Below, piece by piece: positions 22,546 through 33,065 of a stretch of 64,000 bases of DNA. The number at the start of each line of letters is the position of its first letter. Within the stretch, counting starts at the first letter, position 1. Location of the stretch: assembly GCF_000321225.1 (NCBI RefSeq), contig NW_004450480.1, positions 2,428,176 through 2,492,175 of the forward strand. Reading direction: 5' to 3'. The position numbers and the translations under genes were made by a program. Source of the stretch: Odobenus rosmarus divergens (lineage: Eukaryota; Chordata; Mammalia; Carnivora; Odobenidae). The notes below the pieces were generated by a model. That model saw only the letters and a list, made by a program, of their open reading frames with translations, did no database searches and was not told the DNA's origin.

Positions 22546-23605
22546 AGAAAAAGGCAAAATACAGCCTCCTCCCAAAGCCTGGAGCCTGACAAGAATGTTG
22601 CCCTGTGGATGCTGAGGGTTCAGAGGTTCAGAGATGCCAAGTACACTGGGCAGCCTTTAAATGGATCGTTTTTGTTGTTTTTTTAAGCCAATTTCTCAGA
22701 GAGCAAACACACCAAACTGGCCAGCGAAATTATGAGGGCATGTGGCGCTTCTGACGTGTTCTGGTACCAAGAAACTCCTATCCGCACAGCAGAATGCCTT
22801 GGGCACACAAAACTGCCCTCAGAAGTCCCAGTGTGCGTCTGGTACCCACAAATGGTTCAAATCTTTAAAATCCTCCCCCTTAAAACAAAGAAACGAGAGG
22901 GGGAAAAAAACGCATCCCCTTTACCTATGACAGTGAACAGAAAATATTTTAAAATGCTAAGTGCAACCACCATCCAAAAAAAGAAAAATTAAATGCAAAT
23001 ATATTAAGAGTCATTCCACGGCTGAAAACCAGTATATAAAACCTGCTAAGCCAAACCTGTGGGTAGAGAAGCAACTCTGGGGGAGGAAAAAAAAGGTTGG
23101 TACATCAACTCAAGGGTGGGCAGCTGACAGTCTGCTCCCAAAACTGGGAAGAGCCAAGAGAAAACTCTACACATGTTTTAATTTAAAATCATTATTTGAT
23201 ACTGATTCCAAACGAAAGTGTTTTGTAAAATATTTTCACAGTAGGTGGCATCACTTATCAACCGTAGGAGGGGTGTGGTGGCTTGAAGCATTTTCCTTTA
23301 TTAAATTATCAAATAATCATTTACATGGTTTTCACATGTTCTGTTCCATTTGAGATACACCTACAACGATTGGGGGGGCTTGCCAGAGTGAGGGAAAAGA
23401 CTCCAGTACACTTTGACTACCCAGATACTCTTTTTTTTGTTTTGTTTTGTGTTTTTTTGCTGTCCTTTTTAATCACATAAGGAAAAAAAAAGTGAGTTTT
23501 CAAATCCACTTTCGTTCAGTAACGGGTCATTCCAGTAAAAAAAACGCATTTCTGCAGCTGATGGCAAAGTACCCCTCTTTTCTTACAATGGGGACAACTT
23601 GGTTT
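22546..23605. other. Unique sequence, no gene seen
   Basis: Contains frames of up to 130 codons (22961-23353 plus) without domain or conservation evidence. T- and A-rich runs at 23430-23490 are simple sequence. Confidence 0.45.
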
Positions 23606-23621
23606 AAAATAGCTCTTTTAC

Positions 23622-23835
23622 GGGGCGCCTGGGTGGCTCAGTCGGTTAAGCGTCTGCCTTCAGCTCAGGTCATGATCCCAGGGTCATGGGATCGAGCCCC
23701 GCATCGGGCTCCCCGCGCCGCGGGAGGCCTGCTTCTCCCTCTACCACTCCCCCTGCTTGTGTTCCTGCTCTCGCTGTCTCTCTCTGTCAAATAAAAAAAT
23801 AAAATCTTTAAAAAAAAAAAAAAAAATCTTAAAAA
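23622..23835 (+). mobile_element. Young CAN SINE with perfect 16-bp target duplication
   Basis: Begins with the intact head 'ggggcgcctgggtggctcag' and 'ttaagcgtctgccttcagct', followed by the CT-rich middle and A-tail. 'aaaatagctcttttac' is exact at 23606-23621 and 23836-23851. It is one of the least decayed SINEs in the window. The 115-codon frame (23447-23794) includes SINE translation. Confidence 0.96.
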
Positions 23836-24380
23836 AAAATAGCTCTTTTACTTAAATGAACCATATATCAATGTTACTCATTCTGACTGGGAGAAATGAA
23901 GATGTAGACTGTAAAATTAAAAACAAATAATGAACATAAGCACAGTGATGCTGAGGCATAACAACACCTGCAAAGACACTTCCTTCTTTTTTTATGTTCA
24001 AGAGAAACAAAATGAACTAATTCTCCTTTTCACATTATAAATACCGTGAATCTAAAAGCAAGACTTCTGATACTACAAATACTTAAGGAAGAAAGAACCA
24101 ACCTACCTACAGCTATATTGTAAGAAAAACTAGGAGAGCTTTCTAATCTTTGAAAAGAGATTTAATTTATTACAAACTTCAAAAGGGAGTGTGGTGGGGG
24201 CAGGGGGGGAGCTGACAATAGACAACACCAACTCAGTGATCTAGTGGTTATGCTGAAGAAAGTATAAATTCTGGACACTTCAAATTTCTCCTTGTGCATT
24301 AGGAAAAAATAAAACAAAACAAAACAAAGATGGTTGATAAGTACTATTTACCAGGCAAAGTTTTTAAAATATGGAATTGA

Positions 24381-24630
24381 GGGGCGCCTGGGTGGCTCAG
24401 TCAGTTAAGCATCCAACTCTTGGTTTTGGCTCATGTCATGATCTCAGGTTTGGGATTGAGGCCCATGTCAGGCTCCACACTGGACATGGAGCCAGCTTAA
24501 AATCTCTTTCTCCCCCACTTCTTCTGCCCCATCCCCCTGCTCGCCCATGCTTGCTCTCTAAAAATCAATAAATAAAATTAAATTAAATTAAAATAAAATA
24601 AAACAAGATAAAACAAAACAAAATGAAATA
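24381..24630 (+). mobile_element. Older CAN SINE variant
   Basis: Head 'ggggcgcctgggtggctcag' is followed by a different body ('agcatccaactcttggtttt', 'ggattgaggcccatgtcagg'), which marks an older or separate subfamily. The tail is a run of AAATTA and AAACA units. The flanks 'aaaatatggaattga' and 'aaaatataaggagttga' are only approximate duplications, which agrees with greater age. Confidence 0.88.
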
Positions 24631-24649
24631 AAATATAAGGAGTTGATAA

Positions 24650-27435
24650 AAAGGAAAAAAACTCAAGAAGTTCAACAGATGAAATAATGACAAACAAAAG
24701 GTGAGTAGAAAAAGTCTCTCTTTTTTTTCATTGTGGCACATAAATAATTTTGGGGGATTCTAACTAGACTGTGGTCTAGGGAGATGTCAGAGAATGTGGG
24801 GTGTCAGGACCTAAACGCCTAGGAATTCAGAATGAAAGTAACAGGCAATTTGCCAAAAGGCAAAGCATTTGTACCTCAATGTTATCTCCTATATGAAGGC
24901 CACATCCATTTCTGGGTGAGCGTTCAACTGCATGTGGAAAGAATTCTGTACGTGAGGAAGAGCTGTACAATTCCAAGGGGAATCAGTACTTGGCCTGCTT
25001 TAGGATCATCCCCTTGAAAGGAATTTCAGGGGGCTGTCTGGTCTATCCTAGGTCACATCTGAAAAAGATCATGTGTCCAAAACATTAACTCTGAAGAGGC
25101 CGGGGGGCGGGGGGGCTTAGGAAACTGAGATAATATAAGGGGAATTTGATAGTATTAAGATAAAAGGTGTGCCACCATTCATTAATAGCATTCAATTAGC
25201 TGAATTCACATATTAGTAAATCTTCATGGTTAGAGCAGGGAGCACAAATAGATTCCATGCCAAGCACTACCGATTAGCAAGAAGCTGGCACTGTTGAAGA
25301 GAAAGATTCACAGGCCACGGTGATCGATTAGCAATGTCTGCTGTGAGCACTGGCAGAAGGAAGGAGTAAGTTATTCCAGCCATCTGCTAGCTACTGTTCT
25401 ATAGGACCCCTCAATTGATGCTCCGGTAATAAATAAAAGCTAAAATAAATCAATAGGCTTTCTCTAAGCCAGGAAGCACGTCCATGTCAACAGATCCGAA
25501 AAAGTGAAAATAGAAAACAGAATTCCAAAGAGAAAAATGGTTTCAAATTAGCATTAAAGAAAAGGGCAGGTGCCTCTAATGGGACTCTGAAGGAGAGGGA
25601 CCCAGGGGTGCAGACCTGCATGGCCTACCAAAACCAAAATGGAGATTAGAGCACATGGTGTAGCTTCACGGGCTATAAGCCCTGATTCCTGCAGACGCCA
25701 TGGAGGGCAGGAGAGGGGAGGATGGGCCCATCTTTGGGATATAACAAGGAAGGCAGCTAAGAAAACTTCTAGAACACATGAAAAAGCGATCAGAAACAGA
25801 ACTTGAGGCCTTGCTGTACCCAAGGTGCTTTTAGCTCAAATCAAACCTCATTCCGTGACAGAGAATTTTTGCTCTTTTTTTGGGGGGGTTGGTATCCTCA
25901 ACATTCCGCTTGACTGTGGTCACTAACTTGGGTGTTGGAGCTGCTACCGGCCTTTGCTCTTCCACAACCATTGCTGACCGTTGGAGGTACAAGCGCATTT
26001 GTACACAATGCTCACCATGTTCGCAACTCCTGTTTCCTGCATGTCAGTGTGGAGATGGAGACAGAAGGGCCCACCTCCAGTTACAAGAAACTGAGATACC
26101 TTTCACACGCATGACAGGCCAAGGACAAAAAAAAAAAGTTTGAACCATTAAACCAATAAACTAACAAATCTTTTTGGACAACCAGAGTATTTGCCAAATG
26201 GCAATTAGGGACAAACACCTCAAAACAGTATGCAGTAAAAGGAAACTAACCATTCATTCCATCCCAGCTCCAGATTAATCCAGCATACTTCACCTCCTGT
26301 ATCCGAGACTACCTGAAAAAACAGACAACCCAGGAACACCACAGGCTGCCCTTCCAAAAACTGTCCTTGTAGAAGAGCTGACAGCAAGAGCCCTGCAGGG
26401 TGGGGCGTTGGGGGGAAGAGCAGGGCGGCTCTTTAAAACCTTAGAGCTGCCAGTCACACTGCCTTATAGAAAGTTTTGCAGCTCCAAGGACATTCCCAGG
26501 AACAGCTGTTCCCTTCTGTTCAGAGATGATTTGCTGGTGGGCAAGGGTGGTGCAGGGGTGGAGGCTCTCCTCTCTGAGGTGTCTGCAAAGAAATGTTTCG
26601 AGCAGACGAGTTGAAGGCATTTTCTTCCCCAGTTATGCATAGGACAAAAGCTACCATTAACACGATTCCCCTGTGAAGTTCAAAGAGTCGACAATAGGCC
26701 AACTAGGGGTAAGATGATTGAAAATGGAAGCAGTGTATGGAAAATTTCAAGCAATAATCATAGCCAGGAGCCAGTGGCCCAGAGATATAAACACCCTGAA
26801 AACCAATTGATACTAATGAAGCCGTAGCTTCAAGGCAGACTAGGGCAGAGGGAGGGGTGAGCATTTTCAGCACTTAACAAGTAAGTGGGCACATTTCGTG
26901 CTGGGTACTGATCTTTGCCAGGACCCAGGATTCCTATGGCCATCTCACATCTAATACCCTGTCCCTTGACTTCTTAAGGACCAAAAAGTAAAGTGGGATA
27001 ATATCCCACTTGAATGCCTGCTTTTAATGGATGAGGTGACAGCTATAATTTTCATGTGTTCATTCCAGTGAAGGCTTCCATCTATTCTGACGGGGGAAAA
27101 ATAAAATCTTAGAAAAGACTGCATATCAAACTTCCCTGGGTTTCTAAGGACTGCCATAGATGCTTAGGGGGAAAAAAAAAACAAAAACCTTGTAGGCGTG
27201 TAACACACCTTTCCATGGGATTGGGGTTATTGACAATTTACAATTAAAACCATGTTTCCCCTAAATCATCTGTACAATAAGTAGAATGTGAGGAACACGT
27301 GAATCATTAATGGATACTGATTGTGAATTCTCTTGAAAAATCAAAGAATCTTCTTATAAGGCAAACAACAGCTCCAATCTAGCAAAACTGAATTTTCACA
27401 TCTTGGGTTGAAGCTATGTGTGATATTTCTTACTT
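24650..27435. other. Mostly unique sequence, no gene seen
   Basis: No interspersed repeat was confidently recognised. The part from 25140 to 25470 has conserved-noncoding texture ('cattcaattagctgaattc', 'gatcgattagcaatg'). Frames of 60-89 codons have no domain. Confidence 0.4.
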
Positions 27436-27439
27436 GTCC

Positions 27440-27530
27440 AGAGAGTTAACGAGCTTTCTGAAGGCAGGGAGCCCACCATGCCTAATGAGACAGATACTTA
27501 ATATTTGTTGAATAATGTACATTCATATAA
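27440..27530 (+). mobile_element. L2 LINE tail fragment
   Basis: 'cttctgaaggcagggagccc'-like text and 'cttaatatttgttgaataat' are the usual L2 3' end. Confidence 0.55.
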
Positions 27531-27575
27531 TGTTGTCTCTCTCTTTAAAAAACAAACAAAAAAAAAACAACAAAA

Positions 27576-27760
27576 GGGGTGCCTGCGTGACTCAGACGGT
27601 TAAGCGTCTGCCTTCAGCTTAGGTCATGATCCCAGGGTCCTGGGATGGAGTCCCACATCGCAGGGAGCCTGCTTCTCCTTCTCCCTCTGCCTTCCCGCTC
27701 CCCCGCTTGTACTTTCTCTCTAATAAAAAATAAAAAAATCTTAAAAAAAAAACACAAAAA
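27576..27760 (+). mobile_element. CAN SINE, plus strand
   Basis: Head 'ggggtgcctgcgtgactcag', then 'ttaagcgtctgccttcagct', CT-rich middle and AAAAATAAAAAAATCTT tail. About 13 bases of the middle are deleted relative to its neighbours at the 'gggctccctgctcagc' position. It is placed in an A-rich tract immediately ahead of another SINE. Confidence 0.93.
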
Positions 27761-27761
27761 A

Positions 27762-27893
27762 CAGGGACGTCTGGCTGGCTCAGGTGGAAGAGCATGTGAC
27801 TCCTGATCTCAGGGTGGTGAGTTTGAGCCCCCCATCAGATGTAAAGATTACTAAAAAAAAAAAAAATAAATAAACTTTAAAAATAACAACAAC
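27762..27893 (+). mobile_element. Short older tRNA-derived SINE
   Basis: Head 'gggacgtctggctggctcag' is followed by 'gactcctgatctcagggtgg', 'gagtttgagccccccatcag' and a short 'gtaaagattact' A-tail. It lacks the CT-rich middle of the longer SINEs. Tandem arrangement with the preceding SINE suggests insertion into its poly-A tail. Confidence 0.88.
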
Positions 27894-28451
27894 ATCTACA
27901 CATAGAGCTTACTTAAGGTAGGGTACAACTGTACTAGGTAAAGAATATGTATCAGGAAAGTATCAAAGAAACAAATGCACCTATTTACCTAACAGAAAGG
28001 CCCCAATAGGAGCCTGTGGTCCCAGGGTCCCAGGTACCAATTCCTGCAGGCAATCGGAGTCCAGCAGAGAGAATCACCTGGAAACACTGTCTTCTCTCTG
28101 ATGACCTATGCTAATGGGACCATTATAGGAGATGAGCCAAGATTTACTGGCATCAAGGATGCTGGCTGGGTATAGAAACACTTTGCAAGTCCAAGTTCTT
28201 CAAAACAGTGGGGTAGGTGCTAGATCCCCAATCTGGTTAGGAAGGACAAGGTGTGGAAACAACCAAGGCTTCTGTGTAGACGTATGTGTTGTCTGAGGCT
28301 GCATCCCCAAATACACTCCAAGCTTCTACTGTGGGCCAGGTCCTTCGTGGAACATGCTCACTGCAGCTCTCTATCCATTTAGGGGATAAATCTTTGGGCC
28401 ATCCCACCCGGTCTACCAGTCGTCATATACAGAGAGGTAGGATGTATATTC
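27894..28451. other. Unique sequence
   Basis: No repeat or gene recognised. Confidence 0.4.
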
Positions 28452-28573
28452 TAGAGTTGTATTGTCTCAAAGATATATACTGAGGGCCACAAACACAAGC
28501 CACATCTATAATTTAAAAAATTTCTACCAGCCATATTTTTAAAAGCAGAAAAAAACAGGGGAAATTACTTTTA

Positions 28574-28765
28574 TCTTTATTTTTAAAGATTTTATTTATT
28601 TAAGGGAGAGAACGCAAGCTCGGAAGCAGGGGGAGGGAGAGGGACAAACAGACTCCCTGCTGCATGCAGAGTCTGACATAGGGATCGATCCCAAGACCCT
28701 GAACCCTGAGATCATGACCTGAGCCGAAGTCAGACACTTAACCGACTGAGCCACCCAGGTGCCCC
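28574..28765 (-). mobile_element. CAN SINE in hAT copy B, minus strand
   Basis: Complete minus-strand SINE ending in the reversed head 'ctgagccacccaggtgcccc'. The 14-bp duplication 'ggaaattactttta' is exact at 28560-28573 and 28766-28779. Confidence 0.95.
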
Positions 28766-28847
28766 GGAAATTACTTTTAAAAATATATTTCATCTAACTT
28801 AATCTATCCCAAATATTTCAATTTCAACATGTAATAACAAAGTTATT

Positions 28848-29040
28848 TTTTTAATATTTTTTTTTAATTTGACAGAGAGAGACACAGCAAGAGAGGGAAC
28901 ACAAGCAGGGGGAGTGGGAGAGGGAGAAGCAGGCTTCCCACTGAGCAGGGAGCCCGATGTGGGGCTCGATCCCAGGACCCTGGGGTCATGACCTGAGCCG
29001 AAGGCAGACGCTTAACGACTGAGCCACCCAGGCACCCCAG
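28848..29040 (-). mobile_element. Second CAN SINE in hAT copy B, minus strand
   Basis: Complete minus-strand SINE ending 'gagccacccaggcacccc'. The duplication 'taacaaagttatt' is exact at 28835-28847 and 29041-29053. Confidence 0.95.
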
Positions 29041-29192
29041 TAACAAAGTTATTAACAAGATATTTTACATTCTTCTTTTTGCTAAGTCACTGAACTCACA
29101 TGTACACATTAAGTGTGTGTTTTGTACAAATGGCACATCCTCGATTCAGGCCGGCCATCTGGCTGATGGCTCCCATGCTGGCTAGTGCACGC

Positions 29193-29562
29193 CTAAGAAC
29201 ATTCCAAGATGCTGGACTGGAAGAGTTGTAAGGGGAAGGGAGACCTTCCACACTGCCATCAGTTCACATGCCTGGATTGGGGCTGCTGAGAGACAGGGTT
29301 GGGAAAGGAAGCTAGAGTCTCCTTGAAATATTCCCACTTCTCTCTCCACAAGTGGCCTGCACCGTGTGTACCAATACAAGCCACTCTGAGCATGGCCACG
29401 GCAATGCACTGAAACATCTACAGATCCATACATCCATAAATTCTACAGGTGATACTCATTCTGTCACCTGTCAAGATAAAAGTCAAACAAACTTCAATCA
29501 AAGGGAAGGAGGAAGCACAGCATTTTCCCCCCCACAAGAAAAAAAGAATTTATCAACAGCCT
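29193..29562. other. Unique sequence ahead of the gap
   Basis: No repeat or gene recognised. It ends with a C-run and an A-run close to the N gap. Confidence 0.4.
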
Positions 29563-29622
29563 NNNNNNNNNNNNNNNNNNNNNNNNNNNNNNNNNNNNNN
29601 NNNNNNNNNNNNNNNNNNNNNN
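29563..29622. other. Assembly gap of 60 N
   Basis: Sixty consecutive N. Real size is unknown. Frames crossing it (103 and 91 codons with X residues) should be ignored. Confidence 0.99.
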
Positions 29623-29834
29623 GCAGTGAGGAGAAGGTGGCTTCCCGCCAGGAATTTACATAACACCGAGGACTGGGAAATTAGGAGGTGTCTCAGTTAT
29701 TTAGAGCACACATTTAAAGTCTAAATCCCCAAGACAGAAGACAAATACAAGAGCCCTTAAATACCACAGGTACTCAAAAAATAAAGTATCCAAGAAGCAC
29801 AAAATGTTTTCAAGTGACTGACAGGTTAGTGGGG

Positions 29835-30045
29835 AGGAGCATGGAGTGGTGATTTAATTGACCAAGTGCTTTTGGACAGACAGGCTTGGGTTCAGTCACT
29901 TTCTACCTGTGTCAGCAAGTTATTCAATCTGTGTGGACGCCGGTTTCCTCATCAATAAGCAGGGACAAGTAACGGTTACCCTGCCAGGCCTCTATCGTCT
30001 ATGACAGCACAAGATGTCAAGTGCTTAGCAGCTGCTCTTCAATGA
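29835..30045 (+). mobile_element. MIR SINE, plus strand, near full length
   Basis: In MIR order: 'caggcttgggttcagtcact', 'ctacctgtgtcagcaagtta', 'ccggtttcctcatcaataag', 'agggacaagtaacggttacc' and 'caagtgcttagcagctg'. Confidence 0.82.
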
Positions 30046-30056
30046 ACGTCACATGC

Positions 30057-30190
30057 AACACACACACACACACACACAGACAAGATGAAGTTAGAGAAAT
30101 ACATTAAATAAATATGTATATACCTATGTAGGTACACAGTATATAGTAACACAGTGTGTGTGTGTGTGTCTGTCTGTCTGTCTCTCTCTA
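30057..30190. repeat. CA/GT and (TGTC)n microsatellites
   Basis: A (CA)n run at 30058-30078 and, about 75 bases on, a (GT)n run passing into TCTG and TC units at 30153-30190. Facing CA and GT tracts on one strand can pair with each other. The 100-codon minus frame (30039-30341) is produced by these runs. Confidence 0.9.
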
Positions 30191-30635
30191 CAGCGACAAG
30201 CAGGATTGCCGTGCAATGTCCAGGCGTGAGGACTCTGGAGCTTTCCTGAAGGAGTACAAGTCTTGGTTCCAGCACAACACCTGTGTGACATAGAGCTGCA
30301 TGCACATCACAGATGTCACGGCAAAGCGACCACAAGAGCAATGCCTACCTCGACCCCTTGTTGGGAGGGTTCACTGACATCACTTAGGACATTCATTTAG
30401 TACATGGCTATTGCTCATGAACTCCCAGTTATAATTACAGGCATTGGTCGATAATCTGGGCTGCAGGCTTCCAGCGAGGATCGCTCCTGTCCACCTGCAA
30501 AGACTAGACAGTGGCTCCCACAGAAGGGAGGGGCCGGAGGAGGAATGGATTGATGGGGTCTACAATCCAAATACCGTCATTCATATTTAAAGGACTTACA
30601 CTTGAGAAACCATTTCCTTCTGCGTTTTCTGCTTC
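30191..30635. other. Unique sequence
   Basis: No repeat or gene recognised. Confidence 0.4.
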
Positions 30636-30751
30636 TTCTTTTTTTTAAGATTTTATTTTTAAGTAATCTTTACAACCCTACATGGGGCTTGAACTCACAG
30701 CCCCGAGATCAAGAGTCGTGTGCTCTACCAACTGAGACAGCGAGGCGCCCC
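30636..30751 (-). mobile_element. Short older tRNA-derived SINE, minus strand
   Basis: Reversed head 'actgagacagcgaggcgccc' preceded by 'gagatcaagagtcgtgtgct' and an A/T tail 'aagtaatctttacaac'. Same short type as those at 27762 and 31375. Confidence 0.87.
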
Positions 30752-30814
30752 TCTCATTTTCTTATTTGATGCCCACAAGCCTTCAGGAATAAGTACGATG
30801 ATTTCAACCCGGAA

Positions 30815-30930
30815 CTACTTCTTGAACACCTATTATGTGCAAGGTGTGATTCCAAGTGTCAGGGATTGAGATCAATATTCCTTGCGTTCAGGGAATTTTT
30901 GGTCTGGTGGCATTTCATCCATTTGTTTAT
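30815..30930 (-). mobile_element. L2 LINE 3'-end fragment, minus strand
   Basis: 'ttgaacacctattatgtgca', 'gtgtcagggattgagatcaa' and 'tccttgcgttcagggaattt' follow the reversed L2 tail order. Confidence 0.65.
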
Positions 30931-31374
30931 TCACCTGCCCAGAAGGACGAGATGTCACAGTGGGAATATCTGCTCTATCAGTGGCTTGGTCTGAGCTGAG
31001 AAAGTCTAGTCTAAATTATTTAATAAAAATAAAAATATTCTATACTATCACATAAAATTATTTCTCCTTTCCCCTGTCTCCCTCAATGATCTGGAAAACA
31101 AAACACTTCCACATTTTTGTAAAAACATAATATTGGATACGACATTATGGCCATGCGCTAAGATTTTTACAAGCTCTTTTGCACATCTCTGCATTCTACA
31201 TTACTTCTGAAATGATACACAGGGAGAGAAAAAAAAGCCCTTGAAAGTGTACACTTTTCAACAAGTTCAAACTGGGGAATAGCCTGACATCACGTGAACA
31301 GTGTGGCGGCACTTACTTGATTCAAAAACAGCTGGGAGAGGAGATGTTCATCTCCATTAAGATTTCCAAAATCA

Positions 31375-31481
31375 GGGGCACCTGGCTGGCTTAGTTGGTG
31401 AGGCATGAGACTCTTAATCTCAGGGTCGTGAGTTCAAGCCCCACGTTGGGCGTGGAGCCTATTTAAAAATAAAAAAAAAAT
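31375..31481 (+). mobile_element. Short older tRNA-derived SINE, plus strand
   Basis: Head 'ggggcacctggctggcttag', then 'gagactcttaatctcagggt', 'gagttcaagccccacg' and 'tggagcctatttaaaaat' with an A-tail that abuts a T-run. Confidence 0.88.
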
Positions 31482-32160
31482 TTTTTTTTCCACAGTTAGG
31501 CAAAAACTCCCTGTTCCAGTTGTCATTGCAACCAGGCTGAGTAAGCCTGTGTGCACTTTATCCCGGCAATAGCAGGAAATCCCTGCTTGCCACGAGGTTA
31601 GAAAAGGCAGCCTCCTAACCGAACTGCTGAGGGGGAAGGGATGGAAATCAACTGGCAAAAGTTTGGGTCAAGAGGCATCAAACTGGGGAACGCTTTTACA
31701 AAGGAAGGGCAAGACTTTTAGCTCCAAGAAATGAGGATGGACACAGCCAATTACTCTGCTTTAATATGCTCCCATTTGCTGAGGAAGTAGCCTGCAGGAG
31801 AGTCAAGAAGCTTGAACTATTTTTAGGCCCATGACCCTTTTAAAAACACAGAGCTAAATTCGGTCCTCAGTTACACCCACTCAACTCCCACTGGCTTCAG
31901 CGGGAGCCACAGGGAGAACCCGCTCCCAATGCAGAAGAGCTTAGTTATGCCTCTGCGTTCTTTTTTTCACATGGAATGACAGTTTACTGGCCACGGCTGG
32001 CCATGGAAAGCCACCCAGCGGGTCTCCTGGCTCCAGGAGGGCAAAAGGCAGGGTCTTACATTCCAAGGACATCTCTGCCACACAACTGGATAAAACTCGT
32101 GTTTATTTGACAATCCAGGCAGAAGAGGGGGAAAAGCACATCCTTTTGAAAATGGCAGTC
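31482..32160. other. Unique sequence
   Basis: No repeat or gene recognised. This is the left edge of the long repeat-poor block that continues to 38.5 kb. Confidence 0.4.
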
Positions 32161-32340
32161 AGTCTATCTTGGAATTGTTTAAAATTATAATCTCATCTAT
32201 AAAAGCCCAGATTTGAAGAACTGTATTATGTGGGCTAAATTAAACTTTGCCTCCAACTAGCATGGGGTAATTACAATAAGGGATCACATGAAGTTCACTG
32301 CTGTTGAATGCAACACAATTTGTGACCATCAACTACAGTT
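32160..32340. other. Conserved-noncoding-like block
   Basis: Repeat-free, AT-rich sequence with 'tggggtaattacaataaggg', TAATTA-related words and 'gaatgcaacacaatttgtg'. It ends at a poly-G tract. Confidence 0.35.
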
Positions 32341-32344
32341 CGGC

Positions 32345-32367
32345 CGGGGCGGGGGGGGGGGGGGGGG
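32345..32367. repeat. Poly-G tract (17 G)
   Basis: 'cggccggggc' followed by 17 uninterrupted G (32351-32367). Probably length-unstable and poorly resolved in the assembly. Confidence 0.88.
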
Positions 32368-32689
32368 AAGCATCATTTATAAATAATAGGTCCCAAGTCT
32401 GACTTGGGGGTGAGTGGAGAGCATTTGGCATCTCAAATTACTTTAACTGGGGGCCTTCATATCCCATGGAAAGGACACTTTGTCCCCCCTCCACTGTCTC
32501 TAAATCCTCCCTTCTTAAAGGAACACTCAGCAAGATAATGAATCCTTTAAATGTTACATCTTCTGTCGTGCATTATTGTGGTGCAGAAACTCTTCACATC
32601 AAACAGTCATCAGGACTATTACAAAGTGGGCTTATAAGAGAGGGGCTGAAAAGGAGCTGTGTGAAAAGAAGTGGAAAATTAAAGCTGAA

Positions 32690-33065
32690 GCAGTCGAAGA
32701 AAGGGCTTAATTTACTGGCATGTACAGTATGCAAATGAGATTACTCTCAGCTTAACTGCATCATTTATGTCCATAATAACGGCATCATCATTACAGGGCT
32801 CAAATTAAATTACACCATAATTAGCATATCAAAGTGATTGGTTAAAGTTTAAAACAAATACCCAATTTTGTTAATGAACAGCTGTAATTGTCATGTACAC
32901 TTCAGTGAAAACTCTCTAAACAAATATATGTTTTAGAAGGGAGGAAGATTTTTTTTTTTTTTTAAGCAGACAGGTCTGTAGCAGAGGTAAATTACCTAAA
33001 AAAGAATGACATGGACTATTCTATTAATGTTAATATATGCTGATCATTTTCAGGTAATAAAGCAT
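32690..33065. promoter_or_regulatory. Candidate enhancer: octamer, TAATTA and TCF/LEF-like sites
   Basis: Unique sequence with a perfect octamer ATGCAAAT (32729-32736), TAATTA (32818-32823), ATCAAAG, a TCF/LEF-like word (32828-32834), an inverted CCAAT (ATTGG, near 32837) and TAATTG (32884-32889). All lie within 165 bases and no repeat was recognised. This motif mix is typical of developmental conserved noncoding elements. Conservation and activity are inferred, not shown. Confidence 0.45.

Larger units (their letters stand above)
28452..29192 (+). mobile_element. hAT (Charlie-like) element, copy B, split by two SINEs
   Basis: Sequential pieces: 'gtattgtctcaaagatatat' and 'accagccatatttttaaaag' (left of SINE 1), 'taatctatcccaaatatttc' and 'aatttcaacatgtaataac' (between SINEs), 'aagatattttacattcttct' and 'catgctggctagtgcacgcc' (right). 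The middle is the reverse complement of copy A near 13552-13600. No transposase frame remains. Confidence 0.75.

Noticed and set aside
22306..22686. 126-codon frame with a GGGGGGG run
   Set aside because: The frame exists only because of the 23-G tract, whose length is itself uncertain.
29352..29724. Frames of 103 and 91 codons across the gap
   Set aside because: They include about 20 unknown residues from the N run and cannot be evaluated.
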